Shown one piece after another: positions 11,923-25,497 of a DNA stretch of 64,000 nucleotides. The position numbers and the translations under genes are program-made. The stretch is from Plasmodium coatneyi. Its lineage: Eukaryota; Apicomplexa; Aconoidasida; Haemosporida; Plasmodiidae. A model generated the notes under the pieces. That model was not told where the DNA came from. It saw only the letters and a list, made by a program, of their open reading frames with translations, and ran no database searches. Each line of letters starts with the position of its first letter. Position 1 is the first letter of the stretch. The stretch spans positions 2,480,001-2,544,000 of the forward strand of contig NC_033567.1 of NCBI RefSeq assembly GCF_001680005.1. The letters run 5' to 3'.

Positions 11923-12604
11923 CCCCTCCGCTTCATTAAGACAAGAAATAGTGCCCCCCCAATTTGTTATGCCTTTTTAAATAATCCCATTTGTGAAAAT
12001 AACAGGTGGGCATTTTTAACCTGAAGGGGGAGGCTAATCAGGGTCATCCCAAAGGGGGTTTATATATACCGCGGCGGGGTTCTATAAGGTTTACTTTTTC
12101 CCCGCCCCCTTTCTGCCACCAAATTTGCAGCATCAGGTACTATATGGTTCGTTCTATAAGGACGCACATGTATACACGTAGGAGCCTGTGCATACATCAG
12201 CATAGGTTCTGTTTGCTTTTTTTTTTTTTTTTTTTGCACCTTCACTTTCCCTGTGTATGCAAAAAGGGGAAGGAGAACATCCTTAGCAGCCGCCTGCAAA
12301 AGAGGGACACGTGCACATGTATATATGGCTACACAATTTGCGAATAAATATTTTGTAGGCCAGCAGAAAGTGCAAATATAAAATGGGAGTATGAAATTTT
12401 TTTTTTCTTTTTTTTTTTTTTTGAGGGGGGAGGCCAACAGCGAGTGTGAATGAAGGCACACGCATATGGCACACACGCAATATCGAGGGAAAACGTAGAA
12501 GCTTACGCTAACGTAACGCCACGTGCACAAGCGGAGGGGAACGACAAAGGAACGACAAGAATGTGGAGCAATACGATGACCCTCGCGCGGACCCATCAGC
12601 CAAA
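9820..12604. other. Long intergenic/5' region upstream of the large island gene
   Basis: About 2.8 kb in which I see no convincing gene. It contains long T homopolymers (about 11891-11921; 10604-10622; 12218-12235; 12399-12422), CA/TG-rich words including TGCATGCAT/GTGCAC near 10850-11110 and 11290-11330, and only short open frames with unprotein-like composition. Probably promoter plus a long 5' leader for the gene starting at 12605. Confidence 0.5.
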
Positions 12605-15600
12605 ATGATTCACGGTTTCAGTCTAAGCAAAATGAATAGCGTAAAGAACCAAATGGTCCCTACGATGCTGGAGGTGCAGACGGCCCATGTGACCCCACTG
12701 AATGCTACAAGCAACAACGCGCAAGTGGGCGTAGGGGAAGAAGACTTTAATAGCATCTACTTGGACATCCTAAATATCCATGACTCTATTGTGAATCATT
12801 TAGAGACGATAGTTATTCACGTATACGACATGGTGGAAAAGTCGCTACTTTCCTCAAGTGGGGAAGACTCCTGTAGGGAATTACACACAGGAGGAGGCGA
12901 TCCACAATTTTGTGACTCTAGCGCTAGTTTTATTAATGTAACCAATGATGAACAGAATGACTCAACAGGAGGGGGTGCTGTTTCCTCCTCAAATGGAGCC
13001 ATGCATAGTGAAGGAAAACAACCTTATACACATGACGACAGAAACCCACATGTAAAAATGGAACCTCCTGAAGGGAATAACATCGATCCTTCCGAGCATA
13101 CCAATGCAGGGCATGAAAGGATGCCAAATAATGAGATGGACGAATTAGCGGACAATTCGGAAAAGGACATGATGGACCCAACCCAGGAGGGAAAAACTAA
13201 CCACCCAGTAAATACATATATGCATGGGGAATACCACGAAGGGGAAGAAAATATTCCATCGATTGACAATGCAAAGGAGTTGGAGTGCGCCAATGAGCTA
13301 GCTAAAATGACATCCAATTACGATGCGCCAGTAGAGTTAGTCATTAACAAAATTGAGCCCATGACAACCAAACGTGAAGCGTTCCATGGGGAGAATCCCC
13401 ACAAGGGTGACAACCCAAACGTAGAGGAAATTATAAAGGAGAATAAACTAAACATGAGGAAGCACATTGTCCTGATGGAACTCCTAAAGTACGTCATGGT
13501 ACACTCAAATAATTCACAAGCTGATTTGCATAGAGACAAAATAGTGAACCCACAAATGGGAGGTAATAATGACATGGACAAGTTAAAAAGGAACCTTGAT
13601 TTTTTAAAAATGAACTTAAACTCAGATGAGAGCATCTACTATGATGACAACTTTTGCAATGTGAACTTCTCCAGCGTTAACATTAAGTACCTTAATATTA
13701 TAAGCTACTACATGGATTTGCTTTCCCCCTTTAATAAGTTTCACGAGGATAAACGGGGAGGAGACAATAAGTATGAGGAAATATGTATGGATGCTGATGT
13801 AGATGGATACCCGGACGGATCAGCACAGCTAACATCTGTAAGGAAGAAGCTGGACGACATTGCCCTCAATTATGACGACCTCGTGGAGGACATTCTAAAA
13901 AACAACAACGTTAACGGTTCTACTGAAAGCTACCTGTACTTTTTGAAGGACAGAATTCTTCAGGGAGAATTTCCACACGAAGGAGGAACTGGCATACATG
14001 GAGGATATGCGGAAAGGCCCAGCAGGATCCTCCTGAGTGATTTTAAGAGACAACCAAGGGGGAGTGCAACCCTTGGCATGAGTCCACCAAATGGGGATGT
14101 GCACAGTGGAAGGTACGTCGGGGGTGCTTCCATTGGGAGTGGTACCGTTTTGACTGGACACGCCCAATACAGCCATTTCGCGCATTCCATCGAAAGGGTT
14201 AGTGAGCGTCCGAATGAGGACTTACTACGTAATGTGAACACGTTTCCTGGTGGCAACGCTCACGAGGGGGAAGTCCCCATTTGGGGTCCCCCCAGTGGGA
14301 GTATGATAAATATGGCGAGTGTAACCCATAGACCTGGTAGAAACAACCCAATAGGGAAAAAAGCTTTCCATCACAACAGCTTCGTGCCGAAGAGCTATAC
14401 CTTCATGGATGGAGGAGGGGTCCTCCACAAGGGGAGAAAGCGAAACGGACCAGATGATGAGAGTCCAAACACTTACGACAACATGTTGTGCGGAAGTGCG
14501 CAAAGTTACAATAATTTCTACAACAACAACGATAGCGTAAATTCTTTTAATAATATCACTTCTACACATATGAATTACGCGCATGAAGTAGGGGGTCTTC
14601 CATCGGGGGGGATAAAACATTGGGTGAAACAAAATTCGAAGGAACACACGGAAAATTTGAAGAAGCCAATTTGTGATGACGCCGGAATGAATTATGACCC
14701 CTACTTTGCACCAACAATGTACAGACAGGAAAGTAATTTCATCCCGCAAGACAAATACAATCCAAATGGGAACGATCATTATGGGCAATATTACAAGGGG
14801 GGATATTATGCAGGCAATTTTAAAAATGGCATAAAAGTGGCAGATAAAAGAGAACATTTCTTGGGAGGATCGGAAATTATCACATGCTCAGGTCAGAACT
14901 ATTCGAATGATACGAATAGTGGGAATGCGTGGGGGTACCACCACGTCGGAACGCTCCATGCGAATGACCTGCGCAGGTTGTCACCAGGAGGAATCATCCA
15001 AGAGGGGGGGCAGAATCAGTATAGTGGTTTTGCCCCTTCCCATCAAAGGAATATAAAGAATGGAGCAAAACTGAAATTCGTCGACGGGGTGGAAGGAAGG
15101 GAACACCTCGGCGAAGCGAAAAGTGGTGAAAGGGAGGACAATTTGCATGCTCGGAGTGGAAATGGGGAGTCCCATCTTCACCATGGTGGAGATTCCAGAA
15201 GGGACGCGGAAAAGACGCACTACAAAGTGGGGAACAATAAATATGACAGTAGTTACTACACAAACGACAAGCACTTCTTCAGTGGTACCCCTATCTTTGA
15301 CGACAGGGCAAATTGGGAAGGTGTCCAAAGTGCAAACGATGATGGTGCATATGCACACGGCTTTAATGCCATGAGTGGCAATCATTACAGTGGAGGCGCA
15401 TTAAAAAGGATGACATTTGATGGGCGATCTTATATGCGAAACAAAGGAGGAGAGCAGATGGAAAATGCTTTCCTAAACAGGGACAAGGACTCCTCGATGA
15501 GAAAAACGAGAACAAGTTCTTTCATCGAGTTGCAGCACAAAAATGGTGAAGATATTTTGGATACAAAATTTTATCATTATTTAACCAGGAGCAAGAGTCT

Positions 15601-18600
15601 AAATAGTTACAATAGGCCAAGTTGCTTTTCCTTTTATGGGCACCGCCTTCGGGATGGCTTGCCCAGCTGGGACGCGCAAAACTATAATAGTCTTACCAAC
15701 GGAGGCACAAATTATGCAAGCGGTAAAAATAGGCAAAGCAATGATGAGGGCAACGGAAGACACAATAACGACACGGATGGAAGGGGTAGCAATAATAGAG
15801 GGGGATACAGCCACAATGGCGGCGGTGGTAACAACGGAGTCAGTCGAAGCAATGACAGGGGCGGTAACGATAACGATGGTGATGAAGACAAAAATGGGGA
15901 GCATCGTCATAGAGGGAAAAAGGATTATTACGATGATAAGGAAGATGAGGAAGACGAAAGTGAAAATGACAGACGTGGGAAGGGCCATTGTTCCGACCAT
16001 ACCAATCAACACAATCAACACACTTTGCAAGATGGTGGAGAAAAACGAACAAACAGTCAGTTTAATATGAACCCGAATGATGTGTCCGAATTTGCGCAAC
16101 ATAATCCAGCCAAACAGAATAATTCTGAAAATGTTGCTGATGATCCTAATGCACATTTGCGCAGGAACGAAGGGTCGGAATCCTTTCTGGAGGATCACCA
16201 ACTGATGGAGTCAAGCATAAACGAAGCGAAGAACGAATTGCATGGGAACAGTTCGGGTGCTCCTAACCGGGTCGGTGCGTCGCATAACATGGGCGTATCT
16301 GGCGGTGCGATAAATGTGGACAGTTCGAGGATCCATCCGAATAGATCAAACAGGGCTAATCGGACGAGTCAATCGAGCCTCCCTGACAGTGCCACCTTGG
16401 GCAACCCGTGCAACTTCATCCCCTTTGGAAGCCAAGTCGGTTTCGCCGACCCAGCCAACTACAGCCACTATGGGGGGTTCGAGAATTTTGGGAATTACAG
16501 TGGTTACAACAACTTTGGTGATCGCAGTTATGGGAGTTTCTCCAACTGTGGGAACTTCTGCAGTTCGTACAGTAACGGCAGGGACGACAGAGGAATAGGG
16601 AGAAGTTCCCTAACGCATAGCGGGGTGGAGACGCCAGACGAATTGAGGATTAGAACCGGTGCAGGTTGTCCTATGGGCACAAAAAACCAGGTGCAGTTCC
16701 ATAACCAGGGAAACAGCCCAATGAGCAATCAGATGAACAACGAAATGTACGTCCCACAGGCAGGCGCACGCAACACCTCAGGGGAGAGGAACAGATCGAG
16801 TTGTAAACCCAGCATGGTGAAAATGGGTGAGAAAAACGAAAACATGGAACATGACTTGATTAACTTCACGAACAATGCATACGTAGACATACACAAAATA
16901 ATACGAAATGATGATTTGCTGAAAAATGAATTGTCCGGATTGGAAGAGTCTCTCCAGCTAGCCAACGCAGAGACAAAAGGTAGTAAAAAAAATACAGCCA
17001 AATATAACTCCAACGAATTAGAAATTCTAATGATGTATGATAGCTGTAAAAGTATGCTTAAGTCATGTAATATGTTACGCAGTGAAGAATTAAAAAATAC
17101 AGACGGGGATGAGTACCTTATAAATGAGACCTGCATCCCGCCCAACGTTTTAACAAACAGTGATATGATGAGTGATAGCTTAAATGCAGACATAGAAAAA
17201 ATCATTGATATAATGAGTACAAGTAAGAGGAGAAAAGGGGGGGAGGGATAAAACACACATGATGGAGTATACCAATATGGATGAATAATCTAACTACGTA
17301 GATATAATATCATCCTCCATTGTGTTTCCCCCCAAGTGGGTGGATACCTCCCCCCACACCCCCCCTGTTCTAAATACTTCACTATACTTTTTTTTTTTCC
17401 TTTCCTTTTGCACGAAAGACATGCAGGCAAAGAGTAAAGACAAGAAACGGAAGCTGAGCTCCATCAGCTGCCCACCAAATGACCGCACCTGTCCCAACGG
17501 GGAGAAGAACCCAGAATATATGGGGGACAAGTCCAACTCGAAAAAAATGCCCAGAAGCTCAGAAGACAAAAGGAAGAAGTATCAAAAGATGGACATAAGG
17601 ACACTAAACAAAAATGTTCAGAAAAATAAAGAGGTCTGCAAAAATTGCTACATACACTATGATAATAGTAAGTCCAGTTATATACTAACCTTCATAAATA
17701 GGAAGCAGAAGAAGCAAAGGAAGCTCTTCCCCGTCAATCCAAACGAAAAGGACGAAGCCTACGTCATACAAATTATGAATTATATTGAGAAGCTAAAAGA
17801 CCAGGAAAAAATTTTTGGAATTAGTAAGAACGACGAGATGGGGGGAGAGTCAGCTAATATGCACAGAAGCGAGGGAGGAAAACCCGGTGCAGAACGACGC
17901 AACTACGATAAAGACCAACGGGTGCAGGAAAAAACCATGGCCAACGAACCATACACAGGAGCAAACCTGCAAAAGAAAAACGAAATGTGCTCAACCAACC
18001 TAAATTTGTTAAACAAAAAAATGAACAACTTTCTGAGTGGCATAAACGACCAACTGTACATGGATCCTCAGATGAATTTCATCCCAGAGCATTTGCCATT
18101 TATCCAAAACGTGGGAGGAAATCCCAATGTGAATCACATGAATATATATGACGATGTGAATGCCCCCTCCGGGGTTGATTACATCAACTTTAATTTACCA
18201 AACGATGGACATTCGTTTGAAAATCTGCACCTCATGAACCCATGCACAAACAGCGTCCAAAATTTAAACCCTTTTTTTAAGCTCCAATCCAAGAAGGGGG
18301 ATTTCTCCACACGGATGAATGACCAATATGGGGGGGATATCGTTGGAGGAGAGGTCAACGTAGGGGGGGAGAGTGTCCATGGCGGGATGTCCACCGATAT
18401 GAACAACAACAATACCGCTAGTTGCCGCAACGTCACTTCGGGCATGAACAGTCTTGAGGGTCGTCGAGGGAATAGACGTACTTGTCACGTCAGCGGGGGC
18501 AGCCACAACCGCGGGAGCCACCCGGGCAACAGCCCCTTCCCACCGAATGTGTACGAAAACGCCATGATGCATCAGGCCATGAAGAATGCCATGTACCAAG

Positions 18601-18869
18601 GGGAAAATAACCAGGGGATGAATAATCAGAAGGCTCGAAGTAGTGGCAGCCCTACCAACGCGAATGATCAATTCACCCCCATGAATATGTTTACGAATGC
18701 AAATTTTTCCAACTACAACCAGAGTAGCATGCCCAATAGTTGCGAAAACGACATGATGCAAAACTACAATTCAGTGATGAATGACTATGGGGACAGCATG
18801 CTCGTCGAATCTAATTACGATAGTGACCGTGTCACTGCCGGGGGGCGTACCATGCAGCACAACGAGTGA
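12605..18869 (+). CDS. Large Asn/Gly/Ser-rich protein with AP2-like segment (two exons joined)
   Basis: I join two long open frames into one gene: 12605-17222 and 17419-18869, 2022 residues. The first ends at ACA A|GTAAGAGG, an ideal donor. The acceptor is after T-rich TTTCCTTTTGCACGAAAG and the phase-1 join gives MSTN-MQAKSKDKKRK. The frame closes without a stop, and only about 70 bases separate the two frames otherwise. First ATG in frame after an upstream stop is 12605. Most of the protein is low-complexity (Asn, Gly, Ser, His, Asp), with a helical stretch near the N terminus (YLDILNIHDSIVNHLETIVI) and another near the end of exon 1. Soon after the intron, VCKNCYIHYDNSKSSYILTF then KQKKQRKLFPV and an amphipathic helix follow an AP2/ERF-like pattern, with Tyr in place of the usual Trp. 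If so, it is a transcription factor of the ApiAP2 class; otherwise a conserved Plasmodium protein of unknown function. Confidence 0.75.
17632..17810 (+). other. Candidate divergent AP2 DNA-binding domain
   Basis: Encodes roughly 55 residues starting VCKNCYIHYDNSKSSYILTF. The layout resembles three beta strands (CYIHYDNSK; SYILTFINRKQ; KQRKLFPVN) followed by a helix (EKDEAYVIQIMNYIEKLKD), as in ApiAP2 domains, where strand 1 has G(V/I)(Y/H)-x-D, strand 2 W-x-A and strand 3 K-x-F-x-V. The canonical Trp and first Gly are absent. Judgement by eye only. Confidence 0.45.
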
Positions 18870-19806
18870 CAGCAGCATGCGCAACGGGAAAAAAAGGAGT
18901 TAACGGATGAGTGGGACACCACATCTAGATCTCAAAATAGTCTACTATAATGGTTTATGAAAATGTCCTACACGTTCGCAATGTCGAATGAGAGAGTATC
19001 CACAGGTCGAGCATGCCCATGATGCGCAATCTCTCCAGATTCGCTGAAAAGGCAGAATTTTTTTTAAAAAAATACACCTTCGGGTTATTTGTATGTTCGA
19101 AAAAAAAAAAAAAAAAATCGAATTAGAGACCCTTTAACTGTGTCTACTAGTACACATTCCATTTGAAGTTTTGATATTTATGATCTCCAAATCACACGTG
19201 CACTCGCACCTGCGTATGCACATCCATTTGTACGTGCACAAAATGAAGAACTGAAAAAAAAATATATGCCACCAGAGGTTGTTCTCATGGAACGGCTCGG
19301 TGGCGAACCAATGGGTAGGAAGGCATGCCCACGCATTTGCTTACCTATATGTATCCCCTATTAGACACACCGAAACGGGAAGACTAGCGCATGTATTTTT
19401 TTTTCCCGCGCCAGCACGAGCAGATACCATTATGTGTAAATACACACCACTATCTGTGCATCTCTGTTCATCTTTATTTGTGTGTCCTTTCCCCTTTTGG
19501 AAGTTATAAATTTTTATTCGTCGCGCTGTACCAAGCTTCTTATCCACTTTTTTTTTATTTCCCATTTGAGTTTTGCCAACATCGTGTGAACTTCTTTTCT
19601 ATTTGGACAATTCGACCCTCTTTTTTTTTTGTATAAAAGACCGGGGTGCACATACGATGGAGCCCCCACCATTTTTCACATGGTAAATTTTAAGATCCCC
19701 TACTTGTTTCATCACGACGGACATATGATATTCCACCCGAATGGCTGATGCGAATAGGAAGCATTTATTTGCGGTGGGGGGGAGTTACAAAAGAACAGCA
19801 TTGCCT
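18870..19806. other. Convergent intergenic region
   Basis: Lies between the 3' ends of the plus-strand AP2-like gene and the minus-strand zinc finger gene. AT-rich, with an A-run at 19100-19117 and T-runs near 19550 and 19620; no gene seen. Likely 3' UTRs and terminators of both genes. Confidence 0.5.
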
Positions 19807-22013
19807 TCACGCCACGTGTTCGTACTCCTCGTCACTTTCGCCGAGCACATGGCATTTGTATTTCTTACTTGCCTTCTTCATTTGTACAATTGTGTTTTTC
19901 TGCTGTTCTGTAGGTGGCGCTATGCTACCCGCGACATCCGCATCGGTAGAGGTACCTCCCCCTGGAGTGTCTGCCTTCCGAGAGGGGTCCCGAAAAAATA
20001 ACTTGCGCAAATCTTTTATGTAATTCAAATTTTTTCTTTCCTTATTAGCTAAGTAATTGTGGACGTTACTGGCGTTAATATCATTTGCCTTCTTCAGTGC
20101 CATTTCATTCCGGTAGTCATTTTCTCGTTCGTTGAGGTAATCATTGAACTCTTTAATCTTCGCGTGGTCTTTGTTCTCCGTTATTTTCATGTTCACCAGG
20201 TCGATGTCGATATTTATGTCACCTGGGGGGAGATGCGATAAGGATGTATGCACCGGTTAAAGGTGAATAAGGTAATGTACTCATATTGCATTACACTACG
20301 CGAAAACAACAACACTGTGGAAGGGTAGCCCTATCCACTTAGGACGACTAACTCAGAGGCATTATTAATACGCCCCTACACAAACACGCAAAAAGGGTGA
20401 GAAGTAAAGTTCTCTACTTACCATGTTTCTTCCCAAAAATTTCGTAGTACTTATCTATTATTTCATTTTTTACTTCATCGTCATAATTGGAAAAATGCAC
20501 ATCGGGGTTGTCAAACTCCTTTTTGATGTCATCCTCGAACCAGTCAATACTGTCGTCTATTATTTTTGTGTGTTCCTCGTTGGCTGAATTTCTCAGCATT
20601 TTGTCCCTCAGGTTGAAGGCTGCAAAGGAGGGGGGAAGAAAGCGGACAAATTTGTGGATTGCCAACAGGGTTCATTCAAAATATGGGCACGGAGGAATGG
20701 GTAGAAGCCTGTAATGCGAACAGTATAGCCACTGGTCCACAGTGGAGAAGACCTCTTCTGCAAAACTGCATTTCCTTTGAGTTACCTTTCTTGAGGAAGG
20801 CATTACTAGAATCGAAGTAGTTTTTGTAGAGAAAGGGGTTGGAGGTTTTCATCGTTGTAAGGATCTTCTTGTGGGCATTTTCATCATCCTCTGTCGGGGT
20901 AAACAGCTTATTAATCAGAGACGAATCGTACAGGACGTTCCCACAGAAGAGGCATTGTCTATATTTTATTTTCGCGCAGTAAATCTTCCCACATATTAAG
21001 CAGTTGGCATATACCTGATGGCTTCTTCCATTGCATGTACAAATATGAGTGTTTTTTTTTTTTTTTTTTTCTTTTTTCTGTTTCTCCTTTTCGTACTCGC
21101 CCTGCTCATCCCCTTTGGCTTGTTCATTTTCGATGAAATTTATAACTGTCTTTAATGAGTAGGAGTTTTTCTTCATGTTGAAGAATTCGAAGTAGTCACT
21201 TTCTTCCTTCTCATTAGACTTCATTTTGGACTTTGCTTGGTCATCCTCTAACTGGATGGGACGGTCTTTACACTTATTCTCAACCAATTCCAATTTTTTT
21301 CCACTGTTCTGTTGTGTTTCTTTTCCTTCTCCTTTTTGGGGGTTTACCCCATTTGGGAAGTGATCCCCCCGTTTGCTGTTTTTCTCTTTGTTCCCTTTTG
21401 TCGGTACTTCTTTTGGTCCTGTCTCGTTTGCGAGCCTTACTGCCACATCGAGGGGCTGCCCTCCACCATAGGTGGCAGCATCGTTGGTGCTTCTCCTCGG
21501 TTGATCCTTCTTTTGGTCTCCTCCCATTTGTCCGACCTTTTTTACCTTCCCACGTTTATCCTCACTCCGCATCACCCCGCTTGTTCCTTTCCTACTAGGT
21601 TGCACATCTTCCCTCTTAAAAACCTCCTCAAAGTAGCTGTTGATGGTTTTCCCTTCCACGGTATTGCCTGGTAGCCTATCACCTGCGATAGTGCCATGGT
21701 TGGTAGTATGCCCATATGAGACGCCCCCCTGTGTTGCCCTACCAACCGAGTCGTCCTCACTAGAGGATATAAACTTCTTCCTGTCGTCTACCAAATCTTG
21801 GGTAAACTTCTTTACAGTACTGAGGGTGCACTTTTCATTTCTTCCATTTTCGTAAAACGATTCATTGAGGAGGTAGATGGATCCATACAAGTCGTACGAC
21901 TTACAGTTTAGGATAGATTTAATGTAACTGGGATCGAGCTCTTCATTTTTCAGGTTAAAAAATTTTATGATTTTTCTCCTTATATGATTTGCGTACTTAT
22001 CCTTTTCATCCAT
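19807..22013 (-). CDS. ASC-1/TRIP4 (Rqt4-like) zinc finger protein
   Basis: Minus-strand model: 20786-22013, 20422-20619, 19807-20222, with phase-1 joins, 613 residues. The N terminus (KYANHIRRKIIKFFNLKNEE) fits the helical ASC-1 start; a long Lys/Glu/Asn-rich linker follows. At about residues 320-358 is the C2HC5-type zinc finger: THICTCNGRSHQVYANC, then CGKIYC, then CLFCG. Downstream the joined exons give LRDKMLRNSANEEHTKIIDD and SIDWFEDD, the next conserved TRIP4 motif. No C-terminal ASCH domain is present, so it resembles yeast Rqt4 more than human TRIP4. In the family, this protein belongs to the ASC-1/RQT complex that splits collided ribosomes. Splice sites are GTAACT/TTTGCAG and GTAAGT/CCCCAG. 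It ends convergently with the AP2-like gene. Confidence 0.88.
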
Positions 22014-22889
22014 TTTTGTGTGTTTGGATGCATCATTTTTTCCCTTTCGTGCAGGGCTGCATGATTCCTCTTCCTGCGGCGCGTTTCTACACGAAAAGTG
22101 CGGTTGCTCTTACATTGGGGAAGATCACAAGTATGTACGGGGCACGCGAATTTGTTCCTCCTTCCTCAGGCTGTCACAGAGGTGAATGGAATGGACAAAG
22201 CAAGTTTGTAAAAAAAAAAAAAAAAAAAAAAGTTAACACATAGGGCACACGTCAATGTTGCAAGGTCTACGCAAATATTATTACTTAACAGCGTGGCATG
22301 TTCCTTTTGCCTTGACTGTTGTTCCAGGTGGGATGAATACTCCCCTTTATGGTGATGGCGAGAAGGGAAAAACAAAACAGAAAGTCGAAAAACGCACCGA
22401 AATAACCGCACTTTCACCCAAATGGCGCAGCGTAAATTGCATTCGCGAGGTGACCGGGTGGCATTTTTTTTTTTTTTTTTTTTTTTTTTACTTCTGTGCA
22501 AGTGAAGGGGGTGAAAAAAAGGGAAGAAAAGAAGACCTAAGGATGAGATAAGGGGGCCTAACGTTACTTGTGGATGACCTAATGATGACCTAAAAAAGAC
22601 CCCAAGTGGGAGGAGCACGCCAACAAACGGACGGATACATGACCTGACTGTTCTTTGCGCATGGTGCTACAATGTCACTGCTTTGATTTTTCACCCTTCC
22701 GCTTTTTCGCGGCTGATAGAAGTTGAACTGTGGAGCCTGTCACGCGGCGCAGCAACTGCGCGGGAGGAGGCACAAAAAAGGTGAGCAGACAAAATGGGCA
22801 AAACAAACAAATGAACAGGGAATTAAAAAAACAAACAAATTTGGGGCGTCCAACGAGGAGATGACGCATTGTGGGTGAATTGCCCAAAG
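22014..22889. other. Intergenic region between two minus-strand genes
   Basis: No gene seen. It carries homopolymers (A-run near 22210-22230, T-run near 22466-22489) and should contain the promoter of the zinc finger gene and the 3' UTR of the exonuclease gene. Confidence 0.5.
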
Positions 22890-25497
22890 TCACGCCTTGA
22901 GCAGAATGGAAAACCACCCATTGAAGGTCTTCTTGCGGCTGTTACCACACACGATGTTCTTCAAATTTGTGAGGGAATTCAAAATGAAAATATTCCGGTC
23001 ACTATTCTTTTGCTCATTAAGGTAAGCAATAATGTGCCGTTCGTATAAACATAGGAGATGCCTAAATTGTAAATAGTGCAAATTTACTAAATCATTTTCG
23101 CTCTGCTTTTTGGCAATGATTTTCTCCATGGAATTAATTTTCGAAGTAAGGCTACTTAATTTATCATTTGTATCTGCATTTGCGTAAAATATATCCTTGG
23201 CCAAAAATAGCGTTTCTGCAATTTTTTCCTCCGCTAGATTGTTACTGTTGAAGGAGAGCAATATGAGGACATCATTTTCTCCCAGGTTTTCATAAATGTT
23301 CTCAATATTTTGGCTTAATTTTTTTACAATGCCACTTGCTTCCACTCTGGTGGGAACCTGGAACAGCTCACCATTTGCATCGACTTTAAAATTTTCCTCT
23401 TTGGCATTTTTTACACAATTATAAATTTTTTGATTGCAGAGATTTTCGTACTCTCTTAATATGATTAGGTAATTTTTTATTTTATTTTTATTTTTGATAT
23501 TCATGATTAGGTTTTCTACACACTCGTCGTCGTTTTCGCATGGACAGTGGAAGCAGTTTTTTAGGAAAAGCTTGGGCAGCTTTTCCTCTATGTATTCGTT
23601 CTTCGAGTCATATATGCAGAGGTTCTTCTCGTACTTGTGGTTCAGGTCTTCCTGGTATATGATATTTCCCTTCACGTTGGTGAAATTGTCCGGGTTGAGA
23701 AGGACTGGTAGCGGCTGGTACTGGTAGAAGGGCTCGGCCGTGTCGAATTCGCTCATCTGCAAGGGGAGCAAAAGTGGTTTATAAAATGAGCAAATCACTG
23801 ATAAAGAAGCAGCTGATCATGCAAATGCGCAACACTAACAAAGCGATAGCGGGTCAAACTCGCCGTGGTACCTTCTTCAGCGCGAGGAACATGCTTATCT
23901 TCGCGTCGTCAATCGAGTTGTGCCCCTTCTCCCGCTTCATGGTGATGCCCAGGTGGCGCTGGCACAGGTTAAACAAAGAAGGCTTCAAAAAACAGTAGGC
24001 CGAGTTGGAGTAAACCACGGACGTGTCAATGACATACTGATGGTGAATTCTTAATGCATGCAAATCATTTTCCAAAGAGTGACCAATTAAAATGGATTTT
24101 TTATTAAAAATTTTTTTCAAATGTTCCTGTACATCCTTCAACTTTGTATGTACATTTTGTAGGGTACTTTCACTTATGCCCGAGTAGGGAGTTAAGTAGT
24201 TTGTGATTTGATTGTCTGGAACGACATACGAGTCGTATACTATATTCATGTACGCATCGACTACGGTAATTTTGGTGAGCTCTCTTTTTTTATTTATCGT
24301 TTCGCACATTTCGCAGTCGATGCTGTAAATGTTGTCCAGATCGAACTGGACAGGAGGTTGGCAATTGGGGGGACTGGAGCAAGTCGGGTCATCTCTCCCT
24401 TCGTTGGTGCTTCCACTCTGACTGTCTTCATCCCTCAATGTGGTGATGAAATCTCCACTCACCTCCCCATTTGGCTGAGGCACATCGGCATCTCCATCTG
24501 CATTTTCATTCTCCCCTACGTTTACAATTTCGTCCTTCTGGTCTTCTTCCTCATCTAACTCGTTTATCGATTCTGCTTTTTCCTCTTCCTTTGGATCACT
24601 TGGTGGGGTGGACTTCCCCTTTTTTTGTGATGCCATTTCAGAAGCCCTAAGCAGCTTCTCCAACACCTGGGCATACATCGTTATATGTTCCTCGGTGAAG
24701 ATATTCTTCGCCTCTTCAGTGACCTCTTCCGAGTTAGCGATTTCCCCATTTGGGTCATTCCCCTGCGGTGGGGAATCAATCGGCTCTGTAACAGGTATGC
24801 TCGTCTGGTCAGAATGTCCTAACTCATTTGGGATGCCATTCTGATCAGGCCTGGTACTAGTGGTGGTGTTCATGGTGATGTTTAAGTAGGAACGCATGTC
24901 TGTTATTCCTTTGTCCACCTTCACATATTCAATGTTATCGAAACCGAGGTAGTCCTCAGAGTCCTTTTTTGGGTACCTATTCAGCAGCATCTGCTCACTG
25001 CTAAGTAAATAATTTTCGATGTAGAAGTTATCCCCGGGTGAGTTATAATTTGTTCCTCTATTTTTCATCACAGATACACTTAGCGCTTTTAAAATTAAAT
25101 TGCTGTAATTATTTTTAAAACAATTTTCCGTGTTGATTTTCCTAAAGTTGTTGTTCTTCTGCAGTTTGGAAAAAACGCCACTGGCAGAAATGTCCCTTAT
25201 GAACCAACTGGACAGGTTCGGAACGACCACTACGATTAAATTATTTACGCAGTCACTATTTTTCACGATGAACAAGTTGTTTTTGTAAACACTTTTTTCG
25301 GTCCGGAGGTTTATGATAAAATTGTGAATATCTCTCAAGTATATATTTTTGTTTCCATAGAAGAGGATGTCCAATTTTCTATTCGGGTCATCTGGTACGT
25401 GCGTTTTTTTCCTCTTCGTGTTTTGCGCCTTATGATCACTGCCGGTGCTGTTTCCGTTCTGGGGAACCTTCGCTTGGTTCCTCCGTTTCTGCCTCAT
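22890..25497 (-). CDS. DEDDh 3'-5' RNA exonuclease (REX/REXO family)
   Basis: Minus-strand model: 23872-25497 and 22890-23756, phase 0, 830 residues; donor AAG|GTACCA, acceptor CCCTTGCAG followed by MSEFDTAEPF. About residues 385-540 form an exonuclease domain: Exo I YSIDCEMC (Asp and Glu), Exo II ILIGHSLENDLHAL (Asp), VIDTSVVY, and Exo III GHNSIDDA (His and Asp), the complete DEDDh set. The SIDCEMC form and the order point to the Rex1/Rexo1 group that trims 3' ends of structured RNAs, acting probably in the nucleus. The N terminus is basic and variable with an acidic insert (SINELDEEEDQKDE). The second exon gives a 289-residue helical C-terminal extension, including a Cys-rich patch NCFHCPCENDDEC, that I do not recognise. 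Confidence 0.88.

Noticed and set aside
12060..12596. Minus-strand 178-codon frame with Lys runs
   Set aside because: It is interrupted by poly-T/poly-A tracts, has no protein-like composition, and overlaps the presumed 5' leader of the 12605 gene.
13895..16201. Several long antisense frames within the large Asn/Gly-rich gene
   Set aside because: Long reverse frames are expected opposite biased low-complexity coding sequence; the plus frame alone runs uninterrupted for 4.6 kb.
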